Below, in pieces: positions 16,676 to 26,099 of a stretch of DNA of 64,000 bases. The DNA comes from JAWKRB01 sp041389885 (GTDB taxonomy: Bacteria > Myxococcota_A > Polyangia > Polyangiales > Ga0077539), in the NCBI GenBank assembly GCA_041389885.1, contig JAWKRB010000035.1, forward strand, positions 1-64,000, in the 5' to 3' direction. The notes under the pieces were generated by a model, which had not been told where the DNA came from, ran no database searches, and saw only the letters and a program-made list of their open reading frames with translations. Numbering within the stretch: position 1 is the stretch's first letter; each line of letters starts with the position of its first letter. Position numbers and translations under genes: made by a program.

Positions 16676-18754
16676 TCAGCGGGGGCAGCGGTGGGCGGCG
16701 CGCACCCGAAACACCCCGAGGGGCGCGGCCTCGGGCGCGATCGGCTCGAAGAGCGACGGGCGCGAGAGCATCCACTCCAGCTCGCGCGGGTGCGGCGGCG
16801 ACGTGACCACGTGGTCGACGCCCGCGGCGCGGAGCCGGGCGTACCACTGCGCCGGGTCGACGCGGGGCGCGAGGAGAGGCTCCGCGGCGAGGTCGATCAC
16901 CGCGCCGTCGCGGGTGACCGGCACGTACACCACCTCGTTGCGAAGGCCCGGACCCATCAGCGGATAGCGAAAGATCCGGTGCCCCGGCGGCGCCCAGCCG
17001 AAGGCCGCCGCGGTGCGCCGCGCGCAGTCGCGCTCCAGGGCCTCTCCCGCGCGCCAGAACACGCGCATGGCGCCCCCCACGGGGTTGACCTCGAAGGCCC
17101 GCGCGCCTGGCGGGCCGCCCATCGACGCGACGATCGCGCCGCGGTGCCGAGCCCGCGCGGCGCGCACCGCGACGAAGCTCACCGAGGTGGCGAGCGCGAG
17201 CGACGCCAGGGTGAGCGCGGCGACGCGGAGGCGCAGCGCGGCGAGCACCAGCACCGCCGACCCGAGCGCCCAGGGCCCCGCCTGGAGCGCCGCCGCGGCC
17301 ACCGCGGGCGAGGCCGCGCGCGACCACGACAGCGCCGCGCCGCTCAGCGCGAGGGCGACCCAGAGCGGACGCGACCGCGCGCCCCCGACCCGCGCGCCGA
17401 GCACCAGGAGCGTCGCGGGCAGCGGGAGAAAGAGCCGCGGCGAGAAGGGCAGAAAGGCCGTGCGCAGCTCGCGCGCCTCGTCGCGACCCAGCGCGGCCAC
17501 TCCGGCGAGGGCGGCGCCCAGGGTGACCGCCGCGACCGCCCGGTCGCGCCCGCGCTCGCCCGCGCGCACGACGCTGAACGCGGCGAGGGGCGCGGCGACG
17601 AGCCACGCGACGCCCCAGCCCGGCGGGTCGAGGTCCATGCCGGGGAGGCCGAGGGTGAAGGCGCGCAGCGCCTCGACGAGCGAGGGCTCGCGCGCGCCGG
17701 GCGAGAAGCGCCCCGCGAGGAGCGCGGCGAGCTGCGGATTGCCCGGCAGCGCCGACCCCACCGAGAGGGGGTAGAGCGGCGAGCCCCGCGCCGCGAGCGA
17801 GCGCGCGAGCGTCGGCGCGGCGACGAGGGTCGCGCCCGCCAGCGAGAGCCACAAGCCCTTGCGCCCCAGGGACTTATCTCGTGTCATGGCCCACAGCCCG
17901 AGGGCGCCGAGGGCCGCCGCCGCGGGGAGGCCCGAGGGCTTGGCCTGGAGGTGCAGCGCCGCGGCGACGACGCAGAGCGCGCCGTGCACGCCGCGCTCGT
18001 CGCGGGTCGCGAGGCGGGCGTGGGAGGCCGCGAGGAGAAAGGTCGCGAGGGTCCAGACGTCGGCGTAGCCGGTCATCGCGACGGAGACCGCCGCGGGGAG
18101 CGTGACCACGGCGACGGCGACGAGGGGCGCGCGCTCGGCGGGGACGTCCCAGGCCCGCGCGAGGTCCCACGCCGCGAGCGCGACGGCGGCGAGGAGGGCC
18201 GCGCCGACGGTGGCGACGCAGAGGTCCTCGCCGGTGAGGGCGAGGCCGTGGGCCCAGAAGAGCTCGGCGCCGGTGGGGAAGAACTCGTAGTACCCCGCCG
18301 CGTCGGGCCAGTCCTCGGGCGCGTCGTGGCCGAGCTGCGCCCAGCGCGCCGCGCGGTAGAGATGGTAGGTCATCGAGTCGGGCGCGAGGCAGGGCGACAC
18401 CGACGTGCGCAGCCAGCGCCAGCCCACCGCGAGCGCCGCGGGCAGCGCCGCGGCGAGGGTCACCCGCGAGGGCGCCGCGAGCCTCCACGCCGCGCCGGGG
18501 GGCAGCGCCCGCGCGAGGAGCGCGAGGGCCGCCGCGAGGGCCGCGCACCCGAGCGCCGAGAACGCGCCCGCGCCCAGCAGCGCGTGCGTGCCGAGGGTGA
18601 CCGCCGCGGCCCCCAGCGTGACCGCCGCCGAGGCCCTCCCGGGTCCCTCGGGGACCAACGCGCAGGCCCCGCGCCACGCCGTGCGCGCGATCGCCGCGGC
18701 GAGGCAGAGGGCGATGAGTGCCCGGGCGAGGGCCTGGAGCGTGTCGAGGTGCAT
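16676..18754 (-). CDS. Polytopic membrane protein, glycosyltransferase-C-like
   Basis: A 692-residue protein with about a dozen hydrophobic segments and a soluble C-terminal domain of about 150 residues ending WMLSRPSLFEPIAPEAAP. The first large loop holds APDSMTYHLYRAARWAQ and YYEFFPTGAELFW, the layout of the periplasmic loop of GT-C fold glycosyltransferases (GT39/PMT-like), where acidic residues act in catalysis. Those enzymes transfer sugars from polyprenyl-phosphate donors. Assignment rests on topology and loop position only. Confidence 0.6.
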   Translation of the reverse strand: MHLDTLQALARALIALCLAAAIARTAWRGACALVPEGPGRASAAVTLGAAAVTLGTHALLGAGAFSALGCAALAAALALLARALPPGAAWRLAAPSRVTLAAALPAALAVGWRWLRTSVSPCLAPDSMTYHLYRAARWAQLGHDAPEDWPDAAGYYEFFPTGAELFWAHGLALTGEDLCVATVGAALLAAVALAAWDLARAWDVPAERAPLVAVAVVTLPAAVSVAMTGYADVWTLATFLLAASHARLATRDERGVHGALCVVAAALHLQAKPSGLPAAAALGALGLWAMTRDKSLGRKGLWLSLAGATLVAAPTLARSLAARGSPLYPLSVGSALPGNPQLAALLAGRFSPGAREPSLVEALRAFTLGLPGMDLDPPGWGVAWLVAAPLAAFSVVRAGERGRDRAVAAVTLGAALAGVAALGRDEARELRTAFLPFSPRLFLPLPATLLVLGARVGGARSRPLWVALALSGAALSWSRAASPAVAAAALQAGPWALGSAVLVLAALRLRVAALTLASLALATSVSFVAVRAARARHRGAIVASMGGPPGARAFEVNPVGGAMRVFWRAGEALERDCARRTAAAFGWAPPGHRIFRYPLMGPGLRNEVVYVPVTRDGAVIDLAAEPLLAPRVDPAQWYARLRAAGVDHVVTSPPHPRELEWMLSRPSLFEPIAPEAAPLGVFRVRAAHRCPR

Positions 18755-18879
18755 GACGCGCGAGGGGGCACTAGGGTATCTCTCTTCGGGTCACGCGCGG
18801 AGCACGATCCGCCCTTCCCATTCCCCGCGGCGGCGAACTAGCCTGCCGGTGCCTCGATGAACCCTACGGAGCGGCTGGC

Positions 18880-20841
18880 ATGACGATCCCCGAGACCGTG
18901 CGCCTCACCGGGCGCATCCTCCAAGTGACCGAAGACCCCGAGCTCCTCGCTCGGCAGCTCCGCGGCGAAGACCTCCCCTGGGACCCCGAGCGCCCCCTCG
19001 TCGACAACATCTCCACCGACGAGCTCACGCCGGGGTGGGTCTGCTACTACTACGACGAGACCCTGGCGGAGTATTGCCTCATCGGCCTGCGCGGCAACGT
19101 GATCCAGCGCAACGACGTGCGCGGCGGCGGCTTCTCGGTGATCGTCTCGGGGCGCTCCAAGGGCTGCGGCTCGAGCCGCGAGACCGCCCCGTACTCCGAG
19201 CTCAAGAGCGGCGTGCGCCTGGTCATCGCGAAGAGCATCGAGAAGATCTACGGGCAGAACGCGCAGAACATCGGGCTGCTCACCAGCACCGACTTCGGGC
19301 TCATCCCGCGCATCGCCGCGGGCGAAGAGATCCCCCTCGACGAGTTCACCCGCGGCCTCGACCCGATCTCCGCCGACATCGTCCGCGCCGGGGGGCTCTT
19401 CGAGTACAGCAAGGCGCGGCTCCGCGGCGACCTCACGCCCCCGACGATCGCCACCCCCGCGCGCCCGATGACCCTCTGCGAGAAGATCATCGCGTCGCAC
19501 GCGGTGGTCGACCTGGGCAACGACCGCGTGGGCGTGACCGCGGTGCGGCCCGGCGACGCGCTCTTCGTGCGGGCCGACGTGCGCTTCTCGCACGAGTACG
19601 TCACCCCCATGGCCGACGCGATCTTTCGCGCCGCGCTGGGCGACGACGCGAAGGTCACCGACCCGTCGAGCGTGTACACCTTCCGCGACCACCTGACCTT
19701 CCTCGACGACGTCATGCCCGCGCAGCACGTGCAGATGGGCCTGCGCGAGACCGCGCGCCACCTCGCGGTGGTGCAGGAGGGCTTCTCCGCGCGGCACGGC
19801 GTGCGGCACTACGGCGAGGTGCAGAACTCCGTGGGCAAGGGCTCGCAGGCGATCTGCCACAACGCGGTCATCGAAGACATCGCCCTGCCCGGGCAGGTGG
19901 TGGCGGGCACCGACTCGCACACCTGCATGGCCGGCGCGCTGGGCTGCTTCGCCTTCGGCGTGGGCAGCACCGACATGGCCAACGCCTGGTTCACCCGCGA
20001 CGTGCGGGTGCGCGTGCCCGAGACCGTGCGGGTCAACCTCCGCGGCGCCCTGCGCCCCGGCACGTCGGCCAAAGACCTCATGCTCCTGCTGCTCTCCGAC
20101 GCGTACTTCAAGGAGGGCAAGGGGATCGGCAAGGTGCTCGAGTTCGCCGGCGAGGGCGTGCGGGCCATGGGCCTCGACGAGCGCGCCACGCTCACGAACA
20201 TGTCCGTCGAGGCCGGCGGCTTCACCGGGATCATCGAGGCCGACGAGGTGGTCGTGCGCTACCTCACGAGCAAGCGCGGCCTCGACGCCGACGCCGTGCG
20301 CGCGCGCATCGTGCGGGCCGACGAGGGCGCCTCCTACGCGCACACCTTCGACCTCGACCTCGACGCCCTCGTGCCCATGGTCGCGACGCCGGGCGACCCC
20401 CGCAACGGCGTGGCGCTCACCGCCCTCCCTGAGGTGAAGATCGACATCGCCTACGGCGGGAGCTGCACCGGCGGCAAGAAGGCCGACATGGACATGTACG
20501 CCTCGGTGCTCTCGGCGGCGGTGGCGCGGGGCGAGCGCGTGGCCGAGGGCGTGAAGCTCTACATCCAGTTCGGCTCGCAAGACATCCGCGAGTACGCCGA
20601 GGCGCGGGGGTACATCGACGTGTTTCACCGCGCCGGCGCCGAGCTGATCAACCCCTCGTGCGGCGCGTGCATCCGCGCGGGCCCCGGCGTGAGCGGCCGC
20701 CCCGACGAGGTGACCGTGAGCGCGATCAACCGAAACTTCCCCGGGCGCAGCGGCCCCGGCAAGGTCTACCTCGCGTCGCCCCTCGTGGTCGCCGCGAGCG
20801 CCCTCGCGGGGCGCATCGTCGCCCCCACCGCCGCGTCCTGA
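18880..20841 (+). CDS. Aconitase/isopropylmalate dehydratase family enzyme, small domain fused at N-terminus
   Basis: A 653-residue single-chain member of the aconitase superfamily. Residues 1-190 form the swivel (small-subunit) domain with SKGCGSSRETA; residues about 200-650 form the catalytic large subunit with GTDSHTC (Cys349) and PSCGACIRAGPG (Cys594, Cys597), the three ligands of the [4Fe-4S] cluster. LeuC/LeuD are normally separate, and in ordinary aconitases the swivel domain comes last, so the order here is permuted. Substrate could be isopropylmalate, homoaconitate or another hydroxy-acid. The next gene follows after 2 bp. No leuB or leuA lies nearby. Confidence 0.82.
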   Translation: MTIPETVRLTGRILQVTEDPELLARQLRGEDLPWDPERPLVDNISTDELTPGWVCYYYDETLAEYCLIGLRGNVIQRNDVRGGGFSVIVSGRSKGCGSSRETAPYSELKSGVRLVIAKSIEKIYGQNAQNIGLLTSTDFGLIPRIAAGEEIPLDEFTRGLDPISADIVRAGGLFEYSKARLRGDLTPPTIATPARPMTLCEKIIASHAVVDLGNDRVGVTAVRPGDALFVRADVRFSHEYVTPMADAIFRAALGDDAKVTDPSSVYTFRDHLTFLDDVMPAQHVQMGLRETARHLAVVQEGFSARHGVRHYGEVQNSVGKGSQAICHNAVIEDIALPGQVVAGTDSHTCMAGALGCFAFGVGSTDMANAWFTRDVRVRVPETVRVNLRGALRPGTSAKDLMLLLLSDAYFKEGKGIGKVLEFAGEGVRAMGLDERATLTNMSVEAGGFTGIIEADEVVVRYLTSKRGLDADAVRARIVRADEGASYAHTFDLDLDALVPMVATPGDPRNGVALTALPEVKIDIAYGGSCTGGKKADMDMYASVLSAAVARGERVAEGVKLYIQFGSQDIREYAEARGYIDVFHRAGAELINPSCGACIRAGPGVSGRPDEVTVSAINRNFPGRSGPGKVYLASPLVVAASALAGRIVAPTAAS

Positions 20842-20843
20842 TC

Positions 20844-21941
20844 GTGCCTCGCGCGGCGCAGGGACGGCTCCTCGCCTTCGGCGCGGGCGCGGCGACGACC
20901 TCGCTGCAGGGCGCGGCCACGCCCCGCGGGCTGTGGCTCGTGCTGCCCGAGGGCGAGCGCGAGGTCTCGCTGCACACCGACCGACTCCCGCTCTCGGCCA
21001 CGCTCAAGCGCCTGCGCGGCAGCGACATCGAGCGAGGGTTCTTCCCCGACGGCGGCGGCGCGCGCACCGCGGCGGTGACCCTCTCTCCCTCGGGGAGCGA
21101 CCTCGCGCGCGTGCTCTGGGTCACCGTCGAGGCCCTCGACCCCGCGCCCTCCGAGCTGCGCGTCGAGGTCGGCGACGGCGCATCGCTCACCGCCCGGCTG
21201 CCCCGCGCCCCCGCGTCGACTCCGGGCTGGCTCTGCGGCTACCGCGCCTGCGACGCCGACCCCATCGCCTTCGCGTCGCACACCGCGCGGCGCGTCGAGG
21301 CGTGCCTCGAGCTCATGGCGTCGATCGGCGCGCGCCACGCCGCGCTCACGCTCTCGACCCGCGACGCGCCGGCGCACCGCGCGCGGGTCTCCCTCGCCCG
21401 CGGCCTCGACGCCGAGAGCTGGACCCTCGCCCTGCGCGCCCTCGCCCGCGGCGCGGCGTGCTCGCTCACCCTCGAGGGCCCGCGCGCCGCGCTGCGCGTC
21501 GCGCCCTCCCCCCGCGGCGCGCCGTCGGTGAACGAGACCGCGCTGGAGGTCGACCGCGCGGTGGTCCCCGAGGCCCGGGAGCCCCGGCTGCTCGCGGCGA
21601 TGGAGGCGCTCCTCGCCGAGCCCGAGGCGTCGCGGCTCCAGTGCTGGAGCGCGGCCCTCGACGCGCCGCCGACGCCCCGCTGCGTCACGCGTTGGGAGCG
21701 CGACGCGGGCGTGCGGGCGCTGCCGATCACCGCGGCCTGGCTCGGCGCGACGCTCCGCGCGCCCGCCCGGCGGGCGTTCATCGCGGGCGCGTGGCGCGAG
21801 GGAGCCCTCGATGATTTTCACCCCAGCGCGAGCGCGTTTCGCCAGGCGGTCTCGCCCGAGGGCGCGGCCTCGGGCTCGGCGCAGGTGCGCGCGTGGTGGC
21901 GGCGCACCGGGGGAGCGCCCATGCAAGGAGGCATCGCATGA
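20844..21941 (+). CDS. Hypothetical protein in the aconitase-like operon
   Basis: A 365-residue protein with no family I recognise, no signal peptide and no membrane segment. It begins at GTG 2 bp after the dehydratase stop and ends overlapping the next start (ATGA). It is rich in Arg and Ala, with short beta-like blocks (LWLVLPEGEREVSLHTD, LWVTVEALD). Visible blocks do not point to an enzyme. Shared expression with its neighbours is well supported; function is not. Confidence 0.6.
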   Translation: MPRAAQGRLLAFGAGAATTSLQGAATPRGLWLVLPEGEREVSLHTDRLPLSATLKRLRGSDIERGFFPDGGGARTAAVTLSPSGSDLARVLWVTVEALDPAPSELRVEVGDGASLTARLPRAPASTPGWLCGYRACDADPIAFASHTARRVEACLELMASIGARHAALTLSTRDAPAHRARVSLARGLDAESWTLALRALARGAACSLTLEGPRAALRVAPSPRGAPSVNETALEVDRAVVPEAREPRLLAAMEALLAEPEASRLQCWSAALDAPPTPRCVTRWERDAGVRALPITAAWLGATLRAPARRAFIAGAWREGALDDFHPSASAFRQAVSPEGAASGSAQVRAWWRRTGGAPMQGGIA

Positions 21942-23098
21942 AGATCGAACGCTTCGAAGTTCAGGGGCACCGCGACCTCGCCCCGGTCGACTGGCGACCG
22001 GCCGACCTGACGGTGCTCGAGGGCGCGGCGAGGACGGCGCTGGCCGAGGCCGTGTTCACCCTGGCCAGCGTGCCGCGGGGCTGGAGCGACCTCGGGCAAT
22101 TCTACGGCGCCCTCGACCTACCGCCCCGGAGCCACCCCTCGTCGGGCGAGGCGCACACCACCCGCTGGCGCCTCACCTGCGCGCCGCGGGGCGACGCCCT
22201 CGACGGGCTGTCGACGGAGTATGAGCTCGGGATCTACCCCCCCGCGGGGGAGCTGTCGTGGGAGATCCGCTATGAGTTCCTGCGGCGCTTCGATGACTTC
22301 AACGAGGTCTCGGTGCTGAGTCGGGAGGGCGCCTCGGGGCGCTACGAGCTCTCGAAGCTCCCGAGGGGCGCTCCGCCGCGGCGCGCGGGGCGCGAGACCT
22401 TCGCGGGAGACATCCCCGTGCTCGGCGCGCGGCAGGAGCTCTTCGACGACCCGGCGGTGAGGCCCTTCGCGCAGCCCCTGGCGCTCTGGTCGTGGTACCG
22501 GGGCTTCGACGTAACCCCGGGGTCAGACGCCCGCGCCGACCGCGCCTTCCCTGGGTTTCACGAGCGCCTCATCGAGGGCGGCGGCAACCTGATCAACGCC
22601 CTCTTGAACCTCCACGACCTCGAGCAGACGCGGCCGGGCCTCCACGACCTCGCCCGCGCCGCCGTGCCGGGCTTCGAGGGGCTGCAATTCGGCCGCGGTG
22701 ACAAGGGCGAGGTCACCTTCGCGCTGCGCGTCTCTGGGCGCGAGCTCCGCCCCGCCGACCTCGAGGCCGAGGCCCTCCGCGCGCTCTGCGCCGCGGCGGC
22801 CGTGAGCGCGACCGACCCGCCCCCCCTCTGCTGGTTCGAGCCGCAGACCTGGGCGGGGGTCCCCCCGGAGGCGCTGCCGCGCTTCGCCGACCGGCTGCTG
22901 CGGCTGAGCGCGCGCGCGCACGTGGTGCTCGCCGAGCCTCCGCCGGCGCTGGTCGAGGCGGTGGCCGAGGCGCGGGGGGCCGCGGAGCTCCCCGAGGCGT
23001 GGCGAAGCGAGCGAATTCGCGTGGAATTCGGGCCCCCTGAGGGCGCGTGGGAGTCAGGCGCGATGCACCCGTTGACGGCTCTTTCCACGGCTCCATGA
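21938..23098 (+). CDS. RecF/SMC-like ATPase-fold protein with degenerate Walker A
   Basis: A 386-residue protein opening MKIERFEVQGHRDL, the first strand and turn typical of RecF/AAA_21 ATPases. The next strand leads to VLEGAARTALAEAV where these enzymes have GxNGxGKS, so the lysine and glycines that bind ATP are gone. The C-terminal half keeps the family shape: LCWFEPQTWAGVPP takes the place of the Walker B/EP segment, then LSARAHVVLAEPP. It is probably a non-hydrolysing relative. Start ATG at 21938 follows an AAGGAGG site at 21925-21931 and overlaps the previous stop. Confidence 0.6.
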   Translation: MKIERFEVQGHRDLAPVDWRPADLTVLEGAARTALAEAVFTLASVPRGWSDLGQFYGALDLPPRSHPSSGEAHTTRWRLTCAPRGDALDGLSTEYELGIYPPAGELSWEIRYEFLRRFDDFNEVSVLSREGASGRYELSKLPRGAPPRRAGRETFAGDIPVLGARQELFDDPAVRPFAQPLALWSWYRGFDVTPGSDARADRAFPGFHERLIEGGGNLINALLNLHDLEQTRPGLHDLARAAVPGFEGLQFGRGDKGEVTFALRVSGRELRPADLEAEALRALCAAAAVSATDPPPLCWFEPQTWAGVPPEALPRFADRLLRLSARAHVVLAEPPPALVEAVAEARGAAELPEAWRSERIRVEFGPPEGAWESGAMHPLTALSTAP

Positions 23099-23231
23099 AC
23101 TGGTGTAGGGTGCCGCGCCCGAACGCCCCGACGCGGCGCGAGCGAGCCGCCAGAGCGCTTCTGGCGGCGTCGGCTCCGCGGCGACGGTGCCGCGGACCCA
23201 CGAGAGTTCGAGAAATGATCCGGAGAGGATT

Positions 23232-23627
23232 GTGAACGACATCCCCAACGATGCCGCGCAGCTCAGCCTGACCCACGCCTACGGGCCGGTCTTCATGATC
23301 ATCGCCTTCGCGCTCTTCGTCGCGGTGGCGATGTTCACCCTCGCCTCGCTGCTGGGCCCGAAGAACCCGACGGAGACCAAGAGCATCCCCTTCGAGTGCG
23401 GCTCTGAGAGCACGGGCTCGCAGCACGTGAAGCTCTCCGTGAAGTTCTACCTCACGGCGATCCTCTTCGTGGTCTTCGACATCGAGGCGATCTTTCTCTA
23501 CCCCTGGTCGGTGCTGTTCCAGCGGCTGGGGTTCACGGGCTTCGTCGAGATGATGGTGTTCCTGTCGGTGCTCACCGCGGGTCTGGTCTACTGCTGGAAG
23601 AAGGGTGCCCTCGAATGGGAGACGTAG
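23232..23627 (+). CDS. nuoA: NADH-quinone oxidoreductase subunit A
   Basis: A 131-residue membrane subunit of respiratory complex I with three hydrophobic segments, the conserved FECGSES loop between the first two, and the KFYLTAILFVVFDIEAIFLYPW block. It helps link the quinone site to the proton-pumping arm. The GTG at 23232 has a strong GGAGAGGA site directly upstream and is preferred to an ATG 15 codons earlier. The end overlaps nuoB by 13 bp. Confidence 0.93.
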   Translation: MNDIPNDAAQLSLTHAYGPVFMIIAFALFVAVAMFTLASLLGPKNPTETKSIPFECGSESTGSQHVKLSVKFYLTAILFVVFDIEAIFLYPWSVLFQRLGFTGFVEMMVFLSVLTAGLVYCWKKGALEWET

Positions 23628-24184
23628 AACACGAGACTCGGGTGCTCGGCGGCGGTGAGTCCGGCTTCGTGACCACCCGCTTCGACGCGCTGCTCAACTG
23701 GGCGCGCAAGTACTCGCTCTTTCAGTACCCCTTCGTGACCGCGTGCTGCGGCATGGAGTTCATGGCCGCGGCGTCGCCCCGGTACGACCTCGCGCGCTTC
23801 GGCGCCGAGGCGCCGCGCTTCTCGCCGCGTCAGGCCGACGTGCTCTGGGTGGTGGGCACCATCTCCCAGCGCCAGGCCCCCGCGCTGCGCCGGGTGTACG
23901 AGCAGATGACCGAGCCCAAGTGGGTCATCGCCTTCGGCACCTGCGCGTCGTGCGGCGGCTTCTACGACAACTACGCGACGGTGCCGGGCATCGACAAGAT
24001 CGTGCCCGTCGACGTGATGATCCCGGGCTGCCCGCCGCGCCCCGAGGCGGTGCTCGACGGCTTGATGCTGCTCCAGCACAAGATCGGCGTGGGCGACCGC
24101 ACGCCCGTGACCCTGAAGAACACGCAGCTACCCGATGGCGCCGACGAGCACCTCGACCGGCTGCACCAGATCCGGCTGAAGTGA
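23615..24184 (+). CDS. nuoB: NADH-quinone oxidoreductase subunit B
   Basis: A 189-residue peripheral complex I subunit that carries terminal cluster N2 next to the quinone. Ligands Cys44-Cys45 (TACCGMEFM), Cys110 and Cys139 (MIPGCPPRPEA) are all present. It starts inside nuoA and is followed by nuoC after 7 bp. Confidence 0.95.
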   Translation: MGDVEHETRVLGGGESGFVTTRFDALLNWARKYSLFQYPFVTACCGMEFMAAASPRYDLARFGAEAPRFSPRQADVLWVVGTISQRQAPALRRVYEQMTEPKWVIAFGTCASCGGFYDNYATVPGIDKIVPVDVMIPGCPPRPEAVLDGLMLLQHKIGVGDRTPVTLKNTQLPDGADEHLDRLHQIRLK

Positions 24185-24191
24185 GCGAGCG

Positions 24192-24782
24192 ATGTCGAAG
24201 CTGATCCTCGAGAGGCTGAGTGCGCAGTTCGGCGACGCGGTGTTGGAGACCAGCACGGCGTTCGGCGACGACGTCGCGGTGGTCACCCGCGCGGCGTGGC
24301 GCGGGGCGGCGGAATTCATCAAGACCGACCCGCAGTGCCTGTGCGACTACTTCGTCGACCTCTCCTGCGTCGACCGCTGCGACCCCAACGTCGACGACCT
24401 CGACATGGACGACCGCTTCGAGGTCTACGTCATCGCCTACTCGCTGAAGCACAAGCACCGCGTGCGCCTCAAGACGCGCGTCTCGGGCGCGTCGCCGACG
24501 CTGCCGACGCTGACCTCGGTGTGGGCGGGGGCCGACTGGATGGAGCGCGAGGCCTTCGACATGTTCGGCGTGCGCTTCGTCGGTCACCCCGACCTGCGGC
24601 GCATCCTGATGTACGACGAGTTCGAGGGGCACCCGCTCCGCAAGGACTACCCCGCGAACCGGGCGCAGCCGCTCGTGCCGTACCGCGAGGGCACCTTCGA
24701 CAAGCTCGGCCCCTTTCTCCAAGACGAGGGCATGCCGCTCAACCGCTCCGTGACCCTCGACGACCGCGTCGACGAGCACTGA
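24192..24782 (+). CDS. nuoC: NADH-quinone oxidoreductase subunit C
   Basis: A 196-residue complex I subunit of the 30 kDa family. The diagnostic block WMEREAFDMFGVRFVGHPDL and the LMYDEFEGHPLRKDYP segment are present. It packs against NuoD in the connecting fragment and has no cofactor of its own. It is separate from nuoD here, unlike the E. coli nuoCD fusion. Confidence 0.95.
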   Translation: MSKLILERLSAQFGDAVLETSTAFGDDVAVVTRAAWRGAAEFIKTDPQCLCDYFVDLSCVDRCDPNVDDLDMDDRFEVYVIAYSLKHKHRVRLKTRVSGASPTLPTLTSVWAGADWMEREAFDMFGVRFVGHPDLRRILMYDEFEGHPLRKDYPANRAQPLVPYREGTFDKLGPFLQDEGMPLNRSVTLDDRVDEH

Positions 24783-24849
24783 GCCCGAACGGTCCACCGC
24801 GCGTCTGCACCCAGAAACCTCACGAACCACCGAACCGGGTCATCACTCC

Positions 24850-26082
24850 ATGGAACCTGTCGACCTCGACCTCGAAGAGTCCGCGCTGGACCTCCCGAGC
24901 GAGCCCATGACCCTCAACATGGGCCCCTCGCACCCGGCGATGCACGGCACCATCCGCATGGTCCTCAAGCTCGATGGCGAGACCGTCTCGGACCTCGACG
25001 TGCAGCCCGGCTACCTCCACCGCGCGTTCGAGAAGATGTGCGAGCGGGGCACCTGGGCGCAGGTGTTCCCGTACACCGACCGGCTGAACTACGTCTCGCC
25101 GCTGCTGAACAACGTGGGCTACGCGATGGCCGTCGAGAAGCTCCTCGGGGTGACCGTGCCGCGCAAGGGGCAGCTCTTTCGCGTGATCCTCGGCGAGCTC
25201 TCGCGCATGAGCGACCACCTCACGTGCAACTCCGCGATGGCGATGGAGCTCGGCGCGTTCACGCCCTTCTTGTGGCTGATGAAGGCCCGCGAGTGGATCT
25301 GGGAGGCCTGCGAGGAGCAGACCGGCGCGCGGCTCACGCACAGCTTCTTCCGCGTCGGCGGCGCGGCGTTTCCGCCGACGGCGAAGTTCATCCCCCAGGT
25401 CCGCGCGATCCTCCCGAAGATCCTCGAGGTCGTGGCCGAGGGTGAGGCGCTGCTGCTGAAGAACCGGATCTTCCTCGACCGCACCCAGGGCGTCGGGGTG
25501 CTCGACCGCGACCTCGCGGTGTCGCTCGGCGCGTCGGGGCCGGTGCTGCGCTCCACCGGCGTCGACTACGACGTGCGCAAAGACAAGCCGTACCTCACCT
25601 ACGACGAGGTCGACTTCGAGGTGCCCGTGGGCGAAGACGGCGACACCTACGACCGCTTCATGTGCCGCTTCGAAGAGATCCGGCAGAGCATTCGGATCGT
25701 CGAGCAGTCGATCGCGCTGATGGAGAAGATCCCCGCGGGCTCCCCCGACGACGCGGTGAGCATCACCGACCCGCGCATCGTGCTGCCCCCCAAGAGCGAG
25801 GTCTACTCGACCATCGAGGGGACCATCAACCACTTCAAGCTGATCATGGAGGGCGTCGACGTGCCCGCGGGCGAGGTGTACCAGTACACCGAGGGCGGCA
25901 ACGGCGAGCTCGGGTTCTTCCTGGTGAGCCGCGGCGGGGGCACCCCCTGGCGCGTGCGCGTGCGCGGGCCGAGCTTCTTCTCGCTCCAGGCCTCCAAGAG
26001 CATGATCAAGGGGGGGATGCTCGCCGACATCATCCCGACCTTCGGCTCCGTGAACATGATCGGCGGCGAGTGCGATCGTTGA
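24850..26082 (+). CDS. nuoD: NADH-quinone oxidoreductase subunit D
   Basis: A 410-residue complex I 49 kDa subunit that forms the quinone pocket with NuoB. It begins with LNMGPSHPAMHGTIR, whose HPAMHG motif includes the conserved quinone-site histidine, and ends GSVNMIGGECDR as family members do. It lies 67 bp after nuoC and 17 bp before nuoG. Confidence 0.95.
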   Translation: MEPVDLDLEESALDLPSEPMTLNMGPSHPAMHGTIRMVLKLDGETVSDLDVQPGYLHRAFEKMCERGTWAQVFPYTDRLNYVSPLLNNVGYAMAVEKLLGVTVPRKGQLFRVILGELSRMSDHLTCNSAMAMELGAFTPFLWLMKAREWIWEACEEQTGARLTHSFFRVGGAAFPPTAKFIPQVRAILPKILEVVAEGEALLLKNRIFLDRTQGVGVLDRDLAVSLGASGPVLRSTGVDYDVRKDKPYLTYDEVDFEVPVGEDGDTYDRFMCRFEEIRQSIRIVEQSIALMEKIPAGSPDDAVSITDPRIVLPPKSEVYSTIEGTINHFKLIMEGVDVPAGEVYQYTEGGNGELGFFLVSRGGGTPWRVRVRGPSFFSLQASKSMIKGGMLADIIPTFGSVNMIGGECDR

Positions 26083-26099
26083 ATAGAGCGAATACCGAG

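Noticed and set aside
16691..18841. A 716-codon open frame opposite the polytopic membrane protein
   Set aside because: Low-complexity Arg/Glu/Gly sequence with no structure; the other strand shows clear membrane segments and the normal codon bias.
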